Shown here: in pieces, positions 3,949 to 5,251 of the stretch | How positions within the stretch are numbered: the first letter of the stretch is position 1 | Layout: every line of letters begins with the position of its first letter | Notes under the pieces: model-generated | What the model saw: only the letters and a program-made list of their open reading frames with translations | Databases searched by the model: none | Told to the model about the DNA's origin: nothing | Translations under genes and position numbers: made by a program | NCBI GenBank assembly: GCA_024206195.1 | Contig: JAAGZO010000767.1 | Span: forward strand, 1 to 5,251 | DNA: 5,251 nucleotides | Source of the DNA: a bacterium | Lineage (GTDB): Archaea; Nanoarchaeota; Nanoarchaeia; Woesearchaeales; UBA10216 | Direction of reading: 5' to 3'

Positions 3949-4085
3949 TAAGATTCCTACTATTCATACTCTTCCTTACTCTAATCCTCCGTCTTACCCA
4001 CGAGCTAATTCCGGAAGGAAAAGAGATAAATGATGCTTGGCTCAGGGAATGTATTGAATTAAGAAAGCCCCCGCCAGAAAAATAA
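3945..4085 (+). CDS. Small membrane-anchored protein with TTG start, 46 aa
   Basis: The frame starts at TTG 3945, overlapping the upstream TGA (TTGA) with an AGAGG site about 7 nt before it, and ends at TAA 4083-4085. The N-terminus is a strong hydrophobic helix (IRFLLFILFLTLILRL, residues 2-17) with only one charge at the start, followed by a polar tail that is likely outside or in the periplasm (THELIPEGKEINDAWLRECIELRKPPPEK). It could be an uncleaved signal anchor or a signal peptide of a short secreted peptide; Cys36 lies in the tail, not in a lipobox. A lysis accessory (spanin-like or holin-like) role is possible, but no diagnostic motif is present. The rare start and no recognised homologue lower confidence. 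Confidence 0.6.
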   Translation: MIRFLLFILFLTLILRLTHELIPEGKEINDAWLRECIELRKPPPEK

Positions 4086-4098
4086 ATTACTAAACTTC

Positions 4099-4126
4099 TT
4101 GACACTGTGCAAATAATCAGTATATT
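4099..4126 (+). promoter_or_regulatory. Sigma70-type promoter for the LexA-like gene
   Basis: A perfect -35 TTGACA (4099-4104), a 16-bp spacer and a -10 TATATT (4121-4126; 5 of 6 to consensus) form the best promoter I found in the window. Transcription would start around 4132-4135, only a few bases before ATG 4137, so the mRNA would be leaderless or nearly so. The coding sequence has no Shine-Dalgarno, which agrees with this. It breaks the otherwise continuous operon. Confidence 0.7.
4103..4122 (+). promoter_or_regulatory. LexA/SOS-box-like operator (CTG-N10-CAG)
   Basis: CTGT (4105-4108) and TCAG (4117-4120) give CTG-N10-CAG, the same half-site spacing as the proteobacterial LexA box (CTGT-N8-ACAG; 7 of 8 core bases match). 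The dyad extends to ACTG/CAGT. It occupies the spacer between the -35 and -10 elements, where a bound repressor would block RNA polymerase. The downstream gene encodes a LexA-type DNA-binding domain, so autoregulation or host LexA control is the natural reading. Confidence 0.55.
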
Positions 4127-4136
4127 CCCAAATAAT

Positions 4137-4337
4137 ATGACAGACAGACAGCGACAGGTATTAGAGTTTATCAAGTGGTATGTAAAGGAAAAAGGCTTTC
4201 CTCCCACTCTCAAGGAGATATCCGCTCATTTTGGCTGGAAGTCTCATACTGCTGCCCGGGACCATCTAATAGCCCTCGCCAGAAAGAAGAAAGTTAAAGT
4301 CCATTTCTACACCTCAAGAGGAATACAGGTACTATGA
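4137..4337 (+). CDS. Orphan LexA N-terminal DNA-binding domain (winged helix-turn-helix)
   Basis: The 66-residue product matches the LexA DNA-binding domain (PF01726) end to end: TDRQRQVLEFIKWYVKEKG (2-20), FPPTLKEISAHFGW (21-34), recognition helix KSHTAARDHLIALARKK (35-51) and the wing TSRGIQVL (59-66). Compared with E. coli LexA, Ser39, Ala42, Ala43, His46 and the LxALARK motif are kept; Asn41 is Thr and Glu44 is Arg. The protein stops where LexA's linker and S24 self-cleaving protease/dimerisation domain would begin, so it cannot undergo RecA-stimulated self-cleavage by itself. I start it at ATG 4137 rather than the in-frame GTG 4107, which lies upstream of the predicted transcription start. 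It likely binds the operator in its own promoter or competes with host LexA. The stop overlaps the next start (ATGA, 4334-4337). Confidence 0.85.
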   Translation: MTDRQRQVLEFIKWYVKEKGFPPTLKEISAHFGWKSHTAARDHLIALARKKKVKVHFYTSRGIQVL

Positions 4338-4567
4338 AAAATTATTTCATTATCCATAACAGCGAAGGTGACACTACTGTTGACCAAGTAGATAAAGAGG
4401 AATTGCTAAAAAGAATAGCCGAAGAGTATTATGGGGAGGTTAGCTTTCATAAGGCACTCCCAGAAGAAACAGACACTAATTTCTGGGGAGAAAATCTATT
4501 GATTATAAAAGGTGAAGTCGTTACACCTACCCCAGTCAAAGTTATTGAGAAATTCGACATTGAATAA
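4334..4567 (+). CDS. Conserved phage hypothetical protein (WGxxLLIIKGEVVxPxPVxV motif), 77 aa
   Basis: ATG 4334 overlaps the LexA-like stop (ATGA), with AGAGGA (4317-4322) at long spacing upstream, so it is probably co-expressed with the repressor. The 77-residue product opens with a strand (KNYFIIHN), has a helix KEELLKRIAEEYYG (21-34), and ends with the diagnostic FWGENLLIIKGEVVTPTPVKVIEKFDIE. The 'WGdklLIIKGEvV.PkPv.V...wdi' ending belongs to a common phage protein family of unknown function. No catalytic or metal-binding residues stand out. Confidence 0.85.
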   Translation: MKNYFIIHNSEGDTTVDQVDKEELLKRIAEEYYGEVSFHKALPEETDTNFWGENLLIIKGEVVTPTPVKVIEKFDIE

Positions 4568-4579
4568 TTCAGGAGAGAA

Positions 4580-5251
4580 ATGAAAAAACTAGGATACATC
4601 ATACTTTTTTATGGCAAGCCATACTTACAGGCAGCTGTAGCCGCCATTTATCCGCAGGTAGACAGGATAGTGGTTCTTTACACAGATAAGCCTTCTCAGG
4701 GCTTTATTACAGACACCCCCTGTCCAGACACTGAGGAAGAATTAAAGGCCTGTGTGGCCCCTTATAAGGACAAAATACTCTGGATAAAAGGGGAGTGGCA
4801 TAACCAAGGGGAGCACACTAATGCTGTCTTCGATTATGCTGCTGGCTACGATTACCTGGTGAGGTTTGATGCAGATGAGATTTACCCCGAAGGAATGGTT
4901 GATGCAATGATTGAACAGGCGGAAGCTTCTGACGCCCATCACTTCCAGCTACCCTTCCAGCATTTCTGGAGAAGCTTTGACAGAGTCTGTAGAGACAGTC
5001 AGCGCCCCTATCGACTGGTAAAGATGAAAGGTGGGGAAGGCGATCAGATCCTAGACTCCCTGGACTGGAAATGGGCTGTCTACCATATGGGATATGCCCA
5101 GCCAGATGAGTATGTCCGGTTTAAATTGAAGATTCTGGACCATGCCCCTGAATACCGGCCCGACTGGTTAGATATGATCTGGGATAACTCCGAAAGAACA
5201 GAAGACCTGCACCCAGTAAGTTTGAAAATGTGGAATTCTGAACACTTTGAT
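4580..5251 (+). CDS. Glycosyltransferase-like protein, GT-A type (3' partial)
   Basis: ATG 4580 follows AGGAGAG (4571-4577). The frame remains open to the window edge, giving 224 residues with the C-terminus missing. The N-terminus KKLGYIILFYGKPYLQAAVAAIYPQVDRIVVLYTD (2-36) is a nucleotide-sugar-binding beta-alpha-beta like family 2 glycosyltransferases; YLVRFDADEIYPEGM (92-106) carries the DADE metal-binding motif (97-100); WAVYHMGYAQPDEYVRFKLKIL (165-186) holds the late His-Gly-Tyr motif and basic residues typical of a phage branch. It would transfer a sugar from a nucleotide sugar to an unknown acceptor (modified DNA, virion protein, or host cell-surface glycan). Base composition is somewhat more GC-rich than the small genes upstream, which fits a long conserved gene or a separate acquisition. 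Confidence 0.82.
   Translation, partial: MKKLGYIILFYGKPYLQAAVAAIYPQVDRIVVLYTDKPSQGFITDTPCPDTEEELKACVAPYKDKILWIKGEWHNQGEHTNAVFDYAAGYDYLVRFDADEIYPEGMVDAMIEQAEASDAHHFQLPFQHFWRSFDRVCRDSQRPYRLVKMKGGEGDQILDSLDWKWAVYHMGYAQPDEYVRFKLKILDHAPEYRPDWLDMIWDNSERTEDLHPVSLKMWNSEHFD

Noticed and set aside
3752..4213. 153-codon ORF on the - strand
   Set aside because: It crosses three well-supported + strand genes and the promoter; no ribosome site and no recognisable motif.
1..5251. CRISPR array or insertion sequence
   Set aside because: No regularly spaced direct repeats, no transposase-like frame and no paired terminal inverted repeats were seen; the only substantial repeat is the duplicated zinc-ribbon gene.

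Overview
The window looks like part of the early (accessory/replication-recombination) region of a tailed dsDNA bacteriophage or prophage. All plausible genes are on the + strand, most are very short (29-123 aa), and they are packed end to end with 1-4 nt stop/start overlaps (ATGA, TGATG, TAATG, TTGA). Most have a clear purine-rich Shine-Dalgarno. Several small proteins resemble widespread phage families of unknown function. Base and codon use (AT-rich, many AGA/ATA/AAA codons, strong AGGAG sites) suggest a Firmicutes-like or similar host, but I cannot name host or phage.

Layout. (1) 1-329: the 3' end of a nuclease-like gene with a Cas4/AddB-type cysteine pattern. (2) 330-704: the only long stretch without a convincing gene. 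It is G-rich, lacks Shine-Dalgarno sites for its ORFs, and can form a 15-bp helix, an interlocking 9-bp helix (pseudoknot geometry) and further hairpins, so I treat it as a candidate structured RNA with a low-confidence ORF across it. (3) 705-4085: a run of 14 small genes, including two paralogous zinc ribbons (2003 and 3005), a zinc-binding protein with an SSB-like C-terminal tip (2217), a two-CxxC/coiled-coil protein (3757), and two tiny one-helix membrane proteins (2588 and 3945). (4) 4086-4136: the one good promoter, with a LexA-type CTG-N10-CAG dyad in its spacer. (5) 4137-4567: an orphan LexA N-terminal DNA-binding domain followed by a conserved phage hypothetical gene. (6) 4580-5251: the start of a glycosyltransferase-like gene with a DADE metal motif, running off the end.

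How the parts may work together. The nuclease end and the SSB-like zinc protein fit a recombination/replication module, with many small host-takeover or regulatory genes between them. The LexA-like gene has its own near-leaderless promoter and a matching operator, so transcription downstream of about 4133 could be tied to DNA damage or autoregulated. The strongest leads are this promoter/operator/HTH combination, the structured segment at 330-704, and the duplicated zinc-ribbon gene. Nothing here proves a wholly new system.
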